Position numbers and translations under genes: made by a program
Origin: Butyrivibrio sp. WCD3002
GTDB lineage: Bacteria > Bacillota > Clostridia > Lachnospirales > Lachnospiraceae
NCBI RefSeq assembly: GCF_000424265.1
Contig: NZ_AUJO01000001.1
Coordinates: 372,001 to 436,000 of the forward strand
Direction: 5' to 3'
Length of the DNA: 64,000 nt
Shown here: in pieces, positions 24,403 through 32,439 of the stretch
How positions within the stretch are numbered: position 1 is the first letter of the stretch
Layout: the number at the start of each line of letters is the position of its first letter
The notes under the pieces: model-generated
What the model saw: the letters and a program-made list of their open reading frames with translations, nothing else
The model's database searches: none
What the model was told of the DNA's origin: nothing

Positions 24403-25891
24403 AAAGTCAAAGGTAATTTTCGGAAATGTGATGAGTGACAAGATCTACAAGAAGGCCTTGAACTCAAAAAAGAAGTTCGCTAAAAAGTTTGGAGATGATT
24501 CAAATTGTAATTATCCGGTTATGGTTACAGAGAATCAGTATATAGGCGAGCTCCTTGGAGTAAAAAATATTGAGGTTCTTAAGGAAGGTGAAGATACAGG
24601 TGCTTCAATTCCTTTTGATAATGAGAAGGGGCTGATTGTTGGAAATATCAGAATGGGCTTTGGACATTACAGAATAAGCATGGCTATGGCTTCATGTGCA
24701 AAGCATCTTGGCTATACACCTTACTGGATGGATCTTAATTCCTATAAGCATACTACCTGCACAAAGGTAATAAGTGCACAGAACGATCTTTATTCACTGG
24801 GATCAAGACTTTCAAAGAATCCTATTTTTAATAAGCTTGTATGGGAGCCTACAAATTACGAGGGTTTCAGAGCACTTTCATACAATGCCGCTGATCAGAA
24901 AAACGCAGAGCTTATGGCTCCTGTTTATAAGAATGTTCCCAAGGATATTCCGGTAATTGCAACTCACGTTTGGCCTGCTCAGGCAGCTATTCATGCAGGA
25001 ATGAAGCATGTTGTCAATGCAATTCCCGACAACTGGCCCATGGCGCTTCATTTATCCGAAGGCTCCGTACACACAATCCAGTGCAGAAATGCATATATGG
25101 GTTACAGAATTCTAAACGGCATGAACAAGAAGACTGTGTGCCAGCCTATGCCTCAGGAGGATCTTGTTTATACAGGTCACTATATTGATCATGAGCTTGT
25201 GGCCAATATTGAAGCTGACTGTCAGGCAAGAATCGATAGAAGGAAAAATGGAAAGCCCATGAGATTCCTTCTTACAATCGGCGGTGCCGGAGCTCAGAAG
25301 GAAATCTTTGCAGCAATAATTAAATTCCTGCTGCCTTATATCGAGAAAAAACAGGCTGCTCTTTATGTAAATGTTGGTGATTATAAGCAGGTTTGGGAAG
25401 ATCTTAAAAATGAAATACCTGAGATGAAGAACCACATTCAGGAGCACCTTGGAGATTTTGCTGACACAGAAAAGTTTGCGGAAGAGGCTCTTGATCCAGC
25501 TACGGAAGTAACAGGAATTCACGGCTTCTGGCATGGAAATATTTTCGAAGCGGTTTACTGCACAAACCTTCTGATGAGAAGCTGCGATGTGCTTGTAACA
25601 AAGCCCAGTGAGCTTGCATTTTATCCTGTTCCCAAGCTTTTCATAAAGAGAGTGGGAAAGCATGAGATGTGGGGTGCCATCCACTCCGCAGAAGTAGGTG
25701 ACGGAACACTTGAGTGCAGAGATATACCTCATACAGTACAGATGCTGACACAGTTCCTTACAACACCTCTTCTTGATGAGATGTGCGAGAACATTGTTGA
25801 AAATAAAAAGACCGGCCTTTATGACGGTGCATATAAAGTAGTAGAGCTTGCGATGCAAATGAAAGACTCTGCTAAGGGAGGAAAGAACTAA
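24395..25891 (+). CDS. GT-B-like protein of unknown function in the GH2 operon
   Basis: A 498-aa soluble protein. I do not recognise a named family, but it has features of a GT-B fold like MurG or the MGDG synthases: a glycine-rich N-domain loop GLIVGNIRMGFGHYRISMAM near residue 80, a second-domain opening LLTIGGAGAQKE near 289, and a later LVTKPSELAFYPVP near 405, resembling the donor-binding region of GT28 enzymes. It overlaps the GH2 gene by eight bases and the symporter start by one base, so all three are translated together. It could transfer or phosphorolyse a sugar, or be a divergent epimerase-like enzyme. There is no signal peptide or membrane segment. Confidence 0.6.
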   Translation: MSEKSKVIFGNVMSDKIYKKALNSKKKFAKKFGDDSNCNYPVMVTENQYIGELLGVKNIEVLKEGEDTGASIPFDNEKGLIVGNIRMGFGHYRISMAMASCAKHLGYTPYWMDLNSYKHTTCTKVISAQNDLYSLGSRLSKNPIFNKLVWEPTNYEGFRALSYNAADQKNAELMAPVYKNVPKDIPVIATHVWPAQAAIHAGMKHVVNAIPDNWPMALHLSEGSVHTIQCRNAYMGYRILNGMNKKTVCQPMPQEDLVYTGHYIDHELVANIEADCQARIDRRKNGKPMRFLLTIGGAGAQKEIFAAIIKFLLPYIEKKQAALYVNVGDYKQVWEDLKNEIPEMKNHIQEHLGDFADTEKFAEEALDPATEVTGIHGFWHGNIFEAVYCTNLLMRSCDVLVTKPSELAFYPVPKLFIKRVGKHEMWGAIHSAEVGDGTLECRDIPHTVQMLTQFLTTPLLDEMCENIVENKKTGLYDGAYKVVELAMQMKDSAKGGKN

Positions 25892-27318
25892 TGAGTGAAA
25901 AATCTAAATTAACAGGCGCAGCCAAGGCGTCTTATGGACTTGGCGCTGTAGGAAAGGATATGGTATACATGCTTTCAGCATCCTGGGTACTGTATTATTT
26001 CCAGGATATCCTTGGCGTAAGTGCAGCTGCTATGGGTGTAATCCTTATGGTTGCCAGAGTATTCGATGCATTTAACGATCCTATCATGGGAGCTATTGTT
26101 GGTAAGACCAAGACAAAATGGGGTAAATTCAGACCCTGGCTTTTAATCGGTACCATAACTAACGCAATCGTGCTTTATCTTATGTTCTCAGCACCGCCGA
26201 CAATGTCCGGAAGCGGTCTTGTAACATATGCAGCAGTTACATATATCCTTTGGGGTGTAACCTATACAATGATGGATATTCCTTACTGGTCAATGATCCC
26301 TGCTTTCACAGAGGGTGGTAAGGAGAGAGAAGGGCTTACAACTCTTGCACGTTCCTGTGCAGGTGTTGGTTCTGCCATCATCACAATCATCACTGTTAAG
26401 TCTGTTGCAGCTCTTGGCCATATGTTTGGCGGACAGGGTATTACAGACAGAGAAGTTGAGAGAATCGGATTTTCATACTTCACAATTATTATTGCTGTAC
26501 TTTTCGTAGTATTCACCGTTATCTGCTGCATCAATGTAAAAGAGAAGTCTACAGTAGACATGAAGAGTGCATCAATTGGTGAGATGTTCAGAGCACTAAT
26601 TCAGAACGACCAGGCAATGGCTGTTGTTGTAGCTATCGTTATCGTTAACTGCTCAATCTACATCACATCAAACCTTGTAATCTACTTCTTTAAGTACGAT
26701 TTTGGCGGAACTTCCTGGAGAGACGGATATACACTTTTCTCAACCTTTGGCGGTGGAATGCAGATTCTTGCAATGATGATCATGTATCCTTTGCTTAGAA
26801 AGTTCTTCACTTCCATCAAGATTTATTTCATCAGCATGGGAATGGCTATTGCGGGCTACATCTCACTTCTTGTACTTGCATCAACATCCATGAATAACGT
26901 ATTTTTGCTGTTTATTCCGGGATTTTTCATCTTCTCAGCAAACGGAATGCTTTCAGTTATTACAACTGTATTCCTTGCAAACACTGTAGATTATGGCGAA
27001 CTTAAGAACAACAGAAGAGATGAGTCAGTTATTTTCTCAATGCAGACCTTTGTTGTTAAGCTTGCATCTGGTGTATCTGCATTTATCGCAGCTATCGCAC
27101 TTCAGATTCTCAATCTCAGCAACGATACAGCTGAGACAGCTACAGAAATTGACTATTCTCAGGGTGTTGGAGCAGTTCAGAAGATGGGACTTAGAATGAC
27201 CATGACAATCATTCCTATCATCGGACTTATATTTGCTATTTTCTGGTTCAGAAAGAAATACATCCTTACAGATGAAAAAATTGAAGAAATCTCAAATGAG
27301 ATTGCAGCTAGAAACTGA
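25891..27318 (+). CDS. GPH-family sugar:cation symporter
   Basis: A 475-aa, 12-helix transporter of the glycoside-pentoside-hexuronide (GPH, MelB/UidB-like) family, which imports a glycoside with Na+ or H+. It begins with KASYGLGAVGKDMVYMLSAS, the usual N-terminal pattern, and has the RVFDAFNDPIMGAIVGKTKT loop after helix 2, a family signature containing cation-site Asp residues. KWGKFRPWLLIG follows. The start overlaps the preceding stop (TAATG). It likely brings in the substrate of the GH2 enzyme. A strong terminator ends the operon. Confidence 0.93.
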   Translation: MSEKSKLTGAAKASYGLGAVGKDMVYMLSASWVLYYFQDILGVSAAAMGVILMVARVFDAFNDPIMGAIVGKTKTKWGKFRPWLLIGTITNAIVLYLMFSAPPTMSGSGLVTYAAVTYILWGVTYTMMDIPYWSMIPAFTEGGKEREGLTTLARSCAGVGSAIITIITVKSVAALGHMFGGQGITDREVERIGFSYFTIIIAVLFVVFTVICCINVKEKSTVDMKSASIGEMFRALIQNDQAMAVVVAIVIVNCSIYITSNLVIYFFKYDFGGTSWRDGYTLFSTFGGGMQILAMMIMYPLLRKFFTSIKIYFISMGMAIAGYISLLVLASTSMNNVFLLFIPGFFIFSANGMLSVITTVFLANTVDYGELKNNRRDESVIFSMQTFVVKLASGVSAFIAAIALQILNLSNDTAETATEIDYSQGVGAVQKMGLRMTMTIIPIIGLIFAIFWFRKKYILTDEKIEEISNEIAARN

Positions 27319-27325
27319 TTTACAT

Positions 27326-27361
27326 GCCCCTGTCGTTTATCGAAAACGACAGGGGCTTTTT
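27326..27361 (+). terminator. Terminator of the GH2-symporter operon
   Basis: GCCCCTGTCGTTT (27326-27338) pairs perfectly with AAACGACAGGGGC (27344-27356) around a five-base loop, followed by TTTTT. Confidence 0.92.
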
Positions 27362-27373
27362 CGTGCCAAAGGC

Positions 27374-27402
27374 GTGCCACCGGGGACGGTTCTAAGTGGC
27401 AC
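27374..27402. repeat. REP-like palindromic repeat, copy 1
   Basis: A 29-bp unit beginning GTGCCACCGGGGACGG and ending TTCTAAGTGGCAC; the ends GTGCCAC and GTGGCAC are inverted repeats. The same core recurs at 27407-27434 and twice, inverted, at 28629-28700. From memory, GGGGACGGTTCT cores are typical of REP elements mobilised by RayT-type transposases in Firmicutes. No such transposase is in this window. Confidence 0.75.
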
Positions 27403-27406
27403 AGTT

Positions 27407-27434
27407 TGCCACCGGGGACGGTTCTAAGTGGCAC
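27407..27434. repeat. REP-like palindromic repeat, copy 2
   Basis: A tandem direct copy, four bases after copy 1, starting TGCCACCGGGGACGG and ending GTGGCAC; identical through the core. The pair is flanked by GTGCCAAAG (from 27363) and the near-complement CTTTGGCGCA (27441-27450), suggesting an outer inverted pair. Confidence 0.75.
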
Positions 27435-27455
27435 GGTTCACTTTGGCGCATGACT

Positions 27456-27501
27456 GAAATTTAATTTCGTGACAGAATCTGGCACGATGAATTAAATTTT
27501 C
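27456..27501. repeat. AT-rich imperfect hairpin beside the REP-like repeats
   Basis: GAAATTTAATTTCGTG (27456-27471) is complementary to CACGA-TG-AATTAAATTTTC (27483-27501) with two small bulges, and the loop holds the palindrome CAGAATCTG. It may be part of the same mobile repeat cluster or a separate small element. The rest of the gap to 27591 contains a TATAAT at 27555-27560 that may serve the next gene. Confidence 0.4.
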
Positions 27502-27591
27502 ATTAAAGATGAACCCCGCATATTCTAAGCAAATATCCTGCATGATAGAATTAATATAATCAAATTTGCACTATAGAAAGGGGGCTTTTTT

Positions 27592-28590
27592 ATGAAGAGA
27601 AATATTAAAAGAATACTGGGATTGTCCCTTGCTTTTTCGCTATTTGTCTTGGCTGTATGTGCATCAGACAGTATAGCAATAAAAAGTAAAGCAGCTGGAA
27701 GTACCGGAGCCTGGGTAGTTGAATCTCATGACGTGAAATATTCCGGCTATGTAGATTATTACAAAGATGGTACAGAAGATAAAAAATACATTATGAACAA
27801 TAAATATGATGAAAAGGATTCAAAGGTTTATCATTATTTAACTGGATATGACTATGCAAATTATACATGGTATAAAGCAGATTTTATCGGTACCTGTGTT
27901 ATTCCGCCTGCAACAATTACAGGTGATAGTAAAGTTACACTGCCTCTGACATTAAGCATAGAAAATAACGAAATGACAGTCTCTGCTAAGGGAGAATTAC
28001 AATATAGAGCTCAGCTTACGTGGAATAGTAGTCATGTCGATGGCTATAGATATTTTATTTCAGACACAAAAGATGATGAAACAATGATTGATGTATTTAC
28101 TGTTTATCCAAACAGACAAACTGCGGAAGATAGTTTTAGTTGCACAATACCCAGTGGTAAACAAGATGGTGAAAAAGCAGAATTGATATTTTGCACAAAC
28201 AATTATGATTATGGTGTTATAAAAACAATTTGGACCTATACCTGGAAGAGTGGTGCTTCCGGTGACACGGCTCAAATTGACAAGTCAATCAAAGCACCTG
28301 CTAAAATTTCCGGTATCAAGGCTAAGAAGAAGGGCAACGGCTGCACGATTTTCTGGAAAAAGACATCAAAGAATTGCAAGGGCTACGAGATTCAGGTTGC
28401 TACTGACAAGAAATTCAAAAACAATGTTAAGTCTGTAATGGTTTCAGGAAAGAACAAAAAGAGCGGAAAGGTTACGGGGCTTAATAAAAATACAACTTAT
28501 TATTCAAGAGTAAGAGCATACAACAAGTCTGCAAAAGGCTACAGATACGGCAAATGGTCAAAGATAACAAAATTCAAGACGGGAAAGTGA
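27592..28590 (+). CDS. Secreted protein with C-terminal fibronectin type III domain
   Basis: A 332-aa exported protein with a signal peptide of about 35 residues (MKRNIKRILGLSLAFSLFVL, then a small-residue region ending SKAAGS). Residues about 40-225 form a beta-rich, tyrosine-rich domain I cannot assign. Residues about 238-332 are a fibronectin type III domain: APAKISGIKAKKKGNGCTI, GYEIQVATDKKF, and YYSRVRAYNKSAKGYRYGKW are its A, C and F strand patterns. FN3 domains of this style are common on secreted Lachnospiraceae proteins. The ribosome site GAAAGGGGG precedes the ATG. It lies between two REP-like repeat clusters. Function unknown; a surface adhesin or binding module is plausible. Confidence 0.72.
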   Translation: MKRNIKRILGLSLAFSLFVLAVCASDSIAIKSKAAGSTGAWVVESHDVKYSGYVDYYKDGTEDKKYIMNNKYDEKDSKVYHYLTGYDYANYTWYKADFIGTCVIPPATITGDSKVTLPLTLSIENNEMTVSAKGELQYRAQLTWNSSHVDGYRYFISDTKDDETMIDVFTVYPNRQTAEDSFSCTIPSGKQDGEKAELIFCTNNYDYGVIKTIWTYTWKSGASGDTAQIDKSIKAPAKISGIKAKKKGNGCTIFWKKTSKNCKGYEIQVATDKKFKNNVKSVMVSGKNKKSGKVTGLNKNTTYYSRVRAYNKSAKGYRYGKWSKITKFKTGK

Positions 28591-28628
28591 TTCGCTAAAC
28601 CGTAATCCTGCTAAAGGGTAGCGGTTCT

Positions 28629-28700
28629 GGCATGCCAAAGGGGACGGTTCTAAATGGCACAAAAATATGTGCCATTTAGAACCGTCCCCTTTGGCACGCC
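28629..28700. repeat. Inverted pair of REP-like repeats (long perfect hairpin)
   Basis: TGCCAAAGGGGACGGTTC and following bases (28633-28661) are perfectly complementary over 29 bp to 28668-28696, with a six-base loop; a further three pairs follow after one mismatch, reaching 28629-28700. The unit is a variant of the tandem copies at 27374-27434. No T tract follows, so it is not a standard terminator, though it could slow transcription or protect an RNA end. Confidence 0.8.
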
Positions 28701-28841
28701 AACCGGCGTACATTAATAAGCTTTCACGGTTGTAGCTTTGGACATTTTAGTGTATTCTATATATTGGTTATAAGTATGCTCGGTAGTATTATGTTCATAC
28801 AATATATTGGGGTGAAGCCTTGATGGCACACAGAGGATACC

Positions 28842-29165
28842 ATGGATTGTAAGGAATTTCAGAGAATGATACCGGGATTTCTGGACGACGAGCTTGATGT
28901 TCGGGCGCTGGAGATCTTTTTGGGACATATAGAGAGCTGCAAGAGCTGTAAAGAAGAGCTTACGATACAGTTTCTTGTTGAGACAGGTACTCAAAGCCTG
29001 GAGGATGGTACTAATTTTAATTTGAGCCATGAACTTGAGCTTGTTATGAACAGAGCTTATCAGAGACTTGGTACCAGAAAAAGACTTATTAAAACAGCAT
29101 TCTTTTTACAGGTGCTTGTTGTTATTGAAATTGTTGTTGCCATAGCGTTGGCGTTTATCCTTTGA
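28842..29165 (+). CDS. Zinc-finger (zf-HC2-like) single-pass membrane protein
   Basis: A 107-aa protein with an N-terminal anti-sigma-type zinc finger: Cys3, then HIESCKSC near residue 29 (HxxxCxxC), and a C-terminal transmembrane helix (about 86-106). The zf-HC2 domain is found in anti-sigma factors that hold ECF sigma factors at the membrane, but no ECF sigma gene is adjacent here, so its partner is unknown. AGAGGA precedes the ATG at 28842. The stop overlaps the region just before polA, so it is probably co-transcribed with polA. Confidence 0.75.
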   Translation: MDCKEFQRMIPGFLDDELDVRALEIFLGHIESCKSCKEELTIQFLVETGTQSLEDGTNFNLSHELELVMNRAYQRLGTRKRLIKTAFFLQVLVVIEIVVAIALAFIL

Positions 29166-29185
29166 ATAAAAAGTTGGTTGGGAAA

Positions 29186-31843
29186 ATGGGGAAAAAATTA
29201 CTTTTAATTGACGGACACAGCATATTAAACAGAGCGTTTTACGGACTTCCGGATTTGACAAACGCAGAGGGAATTCATACAGGTGCTGTTTATGGTTTCC
29301 TTAACATGATGTTTAAGCTGATCGATGAGGAGAAGCCGGATTATCTTACAGTCGCCTTCGACGTTCATGCTCCCACATTCAGACATGAGATTTTTAAAGA
29401 ATACAAGGGTACTAGAAAGCCTATGCCCGAAGAACTCAGATCTCAGGTGCCTCTTATGAAAGAGGTTCTTGATACCATGGGTATTTGTCGCATGGAAAAA
29501 GCGGGACTTGAGGCTGATGATATATTGGGAACTCTTGCTAAAAGAGGTGAAGCTCAGGGTATGGAGGTTCGTCTTGTTTCGGGAGACAGAGACCTTCTTC
29601 AGATAGCTTCTGAGCATATTTGCATCAGAATTCCCAAGACTAAGGCCGGTGGTACTGAGATAGAGAACTATTTTGCAGAGGATGTTAAGAAGCTTTACGG
29701 CGTTACACCTCTTCAATTTATTGAGCTTAAGGCGCTTATGGGCGACTCTTCGGACAATATCCCCGGAGTTCCCAAGGTCGGCGAGAAGACTGCCATGGGA
29801 CTTATGGCAGAATATGGTTCAATTGAGAATATTTATAATAATCTTGAAAACATTACAAAAAAGGCTATTAAGGAATCCCTTGCAAACAACAGAGATCTAT
29901 GTGATCTGAGCAAGGTCCTTGCTACAATAAATGTAAATGCTGAGTTTGATTACAGCTTTGAGAATGCTGAGCTTCATGATATTTTCACACGAGATGCCTA
30001 TGAGATGTTCAAGAGGCTGAACTTCAGAAATCTCCTTGGCAAATTTGAGAATGATGTAACACAGACAAAATCAGATATTGAATTTGAACTTGTAAGTGAT
30101 GAGGCAAAAGCAAAAGAAATATTTGCAGGTGCCCGTGAATATGCTGCAGGCAAGCAGGATAGATTTGTTGGAATAGGCATTCTGGCTGAAGATGAATTTA
30201 TCGGAATAGCCGTTTGTTTTGATGATAAAAAGGCTTTTTATCTTGAAGGAAGCAGTATAAATGCAGAGCTTATAGGCCAGGAGCTTTCCTCAATGTCTAA
30301 GGATGTAAGACTTTCATTCTTTGATATTAAGCATGCCTATCCCTTCTTTAAGCCCTATGAAGTAGAGAATTACAAAAGAAATGAGCGTGGATGCTTTGAT
30401 GTGCTGATTGGAGCATATCTGCTTAATCCTTTGAAGAATGACTACAGTCCTGAGGATGTTGCAGGAGAACACATTCAACTGCCCATCAGATCTAAGACTC
30501 AGATTTTTGGTAAAAAGAGTATGGCCGACGCTGAAATAGATGAAAGAAAAGAGTATGCCGGCTATATTTCTTATGTAGCCTATAAGAGCGCTCCTGTAAT
30601 CGAGAAAAAGCTTGAAGAGACAGAAATGCTTTCTCTTTTCTATGATATTGAAATGCCTCTTACTTACATACTTTACGATATGGAGAGAGAGGGAATTCTT
30701 GTTAAGAGAGAAGAGCTTGCTGCCTATGGTGAGAGACTGACAGGCAGAATCGCTGAACTTGAGAAGAATATTCATACCGCTGCAGGTGAAGAGTTTAATA
30801 TCAATTCACCTAAGCAGCTCGGAGAGATACTCTTTGAGAAAATGGGACTAAAGGGTGGCAAGAAGACTAAGACTGGTTATTCAACCGCTGCAGATGTCCT
30901 TGAGAAGCTTGCTCCGGAGAATCCTATCATTGCTGATATTTTGGAATACAGAGGATTAACCAAGCTTAAGAGCACTTATGCAGATGGTCTTGCTGCTTAT
31001 ATTGAGGATGATGAGAGAATTCATACCAACTTTAATCAGACTATAACAGCCACCGGAAGAATTAGCTCAACAGAGCCTAATCTTCAGAACATTCCCATGC
31101 GAACCGAGCTTGGAAGAGCCATACGAAAAGTATTCGTTCCTAAGGAAGGCTATGTTTTTGCCGATGCGGATTACTCACAGATCGAGCTTAGAATACTGGC
31201 CCATATGTCTGAGGATCAGGGACTGATAGATGCTTATCATGAAGGCAGGGATATTCACAGGATTACAGCGTCAAAGGTTTTCCATACACCCTTTGATGAA
31301 GTTACCGATATTCAGAGAAGAAATGCCAAGGCTGTAAACTTTGGTATCGTCTATGGAATCAGTGCCTTTGGATTGAGCGAAGACCTTAATATATCAAGAG
31401 CTGATGCCAAGAAATACATGGAGGAATATCTTGCAACATATCCCGGTGTGAAAGGCTATCAGGATAAAGCAATTTCAGATGCTAAGGAAAAGGGCTTTGC
31501 CACTACGCTTTATGGAAGACGAAGACCCATGCCTGAGCTTAAATCCGGTAATTTCATGCAGAGGCAATTTGGTGAAAGAGTTGCCATGAATGCTCCCATA
31601 CAGGGAACGGCTGCAGATATTATGAAGCTTGCAATGATTCGTGTTTACAGAAGAATCATGGATGAGAAGCTTGAATCCAGAATGATACTTCAGATACATG
31701 ATGAACTTTTAATTGAGACACTTAAGTCTGAGGAAGCGCAGATTAAAGCTATCCTTGAGGAAGAAATGGCAAATGCAGCAAATCTGGCGGTTCCGCTTGA
31801 TGTAGACTGCCATGTTGGTACTGACTGGTTCGAGGCTAAATGA
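29186..31843 (+). CDS. polA: DNA polymerase I
   Basis: An 885-aa DNA polymerase I, used in repair and Okazaki-fragment processing. The N-terminal 5' nuclease domain (about 1-290) begins KLLLIDGHSILNRAFYGLP and has KALMGDSSDNIPGVPKVGEKTA. The polymerase domain (about 480-885) has FADADYSQIELRILAHMS (motif A), RRNAKAVNFGIVYGISAFG (motif B) and LQIHDELLIE (motif C). The 3'-5' exonuclease domain between them is degenerate: the DxE motif is not visible (FVGIGILAEDEFIG), the ExoII Asp is replaced (DIKHAYPF) and the ExoIII Asp is not seen (YISYVAYKS), so proofreading is probably lost. ATG at 29186 is preferred to the overlapping TTG at 29162; both have weak ribosome sites, so coupling to the upstream gene is likely. 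coaE overlaps by four bases. Confidence 0.96.
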   Translation: MGKKLLLIDGHSILNRAFYGLPDLTNAEGIHTGAVYGFLNMMFKLIDEEKPDYLTVAFDVHAPTFRHEIFKEYKGTRKPMPEELRSQVPLMKEVLDTMGICRMEKAGLEADDILGTLAKRGEAQGMEVRLVSGDRDLLQIASEHICIRIPKTKAGGTEIENYFAEDVKKLYGVTPLQFIELKALMGDSSDNIPGVPKVGEKTAMGLMAEYGSIENIYNNLENITKKAIKESLANNRDLCDLSKVLATINVNAEFDYSFENAELHDIFTRDAYEMFKRLNFRNLLGKFENDVTQTKSDIEFELVSDEAKAKEIFAGAREYAAGKQDRFVGIGILAEDEFIGIAVCFDDKKAFYLEGSSINAELIGQELSSMSKDVRLSFFDIKHAYPFFKPYEVENYKRNERGCFDVLIGAYLLNPLKNDYSPEDVAGEHIQLPIRSKTQIFGKKSMADAEIDERKEYAGYISYVAYKSAPVIEKKLEETEMLSLFYDIEMPLTYILYDMEREGILVKREELAAYGERLTGRIAELEKNIHTAAGEEFNINSPKQLGEILFEKMGLKGGKKTKTGYSTAADVLEKLAPENPIIADILEYRGLTKLKSTYADGLAAYIEDDERIHTNFNQTITATGRISSTEPNLQNIPMRTELGRAIRKVFVPKEGYVFADADYSQIELRILAHMSEDQGLIDAYHEGRDIHRITASKVFHTPFDEVTDIQRRNAKAVNFGIVYGISAFGLSEDLNISRADAKKYMEEYLATYPGVKGYQDKAISDAKEKGFATTLYGRRRPMPELKSGNFMQRQFGERVAMNAPIQGTAADIMKLAMIRVYRRIMDEKLESRMILQIHDELLIETLKSEEAQIKAILEEEMANAANLAVPLDVDCHVGTDWFEAK

Positions 31844-32439
31844 TTATGAAGGTAATTGGTGTCACCGGCGGCGTGGGTGCCGGAAAGAGTACAGTACTTG
31901 ATTATATTGAAAAAAACTGCAATTGCAGGATTATTTTGTCAGACAAGGTTGCCAATGATATTAAGCTAAAAGGTCAGCCCTGTTATGAACCGATAGTTTC
32001 GCTTTTATCGACGGAGGTTCTGGATGTTAACGGCGAGATTGATAAGGCAAAAATGGCGTCGATGATCTTTTCTGATGAAGGACTTCTGTCCAAGGTAAAT
32101 GATATTCTGCATCCGGCAGTGAACAGATTTATTTTTGATCAGATAGAGGAAGAGAGAAAAAAGAATACGCTCGATTATCTTTTCATAGAGGCAGCACTTC
32201 TTATCGAAAACGGCTACGATAAAATAGTTGATGAGATGTGGTATGTATATGCTGACGAAGAGGTAAGAAGACAGAGGCTTAAAGCTTCAAGAGGTTATAG
32301 CGATAAAAAGATCGATGATATTTTAAAGGGTCAGCTGTCAGATGAGGAATTCAGACAGCATGCTGATTTTGTAATAGATAACAGCGGCGATGTAGAAGGG
32401 ATGCATCGCTGTATAGATTTAAAGCTGGGGGAAAACTAA
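31840..32439 (+). CDS. coaE: Dephospho-CoA kinase
   Basis: A 199-aa kinase for the last step of coenzyme A synthesis, phosphorylating the 3' hydroxyl of dephospho-CoA with ATP. The P-loop is GGVGAGKST near residue 9; the LSDKVANDIKLKG segment holds the catalytic Asp region, and QRLKASRGYSDKKIDDILKGQ is the family lid region. It overlaps polA by four bases (ATGA) and the next gene by one (TAATG), so it lies inside a tightly coupled operon. polA-coaE adjacency is common in Firmicutes. Confidence 0.93.
   Translation: MIMKVIGVTGGVGAGKSTVLDYIEKNCNCRIILSDKVANDIKLKGQPCYEPIVSLLSTEVLDVNGEIDKAKMASMIFSDEGLLSKVNDILHPAVNRFIFDQIEEERKKNTLDYLFIEAALLIENGYDKIVDEMWYVYADEEVRRQRLKASRGYSDKKIDDILKGQLSDEEFRQHADFVIDNSGDVEGMHRCIDLKLGEN

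Noticed and set aside
25112-25858. A 248-codon minus-strand ORF opposite the GT-B-like gene.
   Set aside because: It lies fully inside a well-supported gene, and its translation has the composition of a reverse-strand shadow with no recognisable motif.
27374-28700. The repeats at 27.4 and 28.6 kb considered as a CRISPR array.
   Set aside because: There are only two direct copies, separated by four bases, with no spacers of regular length and no cas genes.
29225-29716. A 163-codon minus-strand ORF inside polA.
   Set aside because: It is a shadow of the 5' nuclease domain coding sequence.
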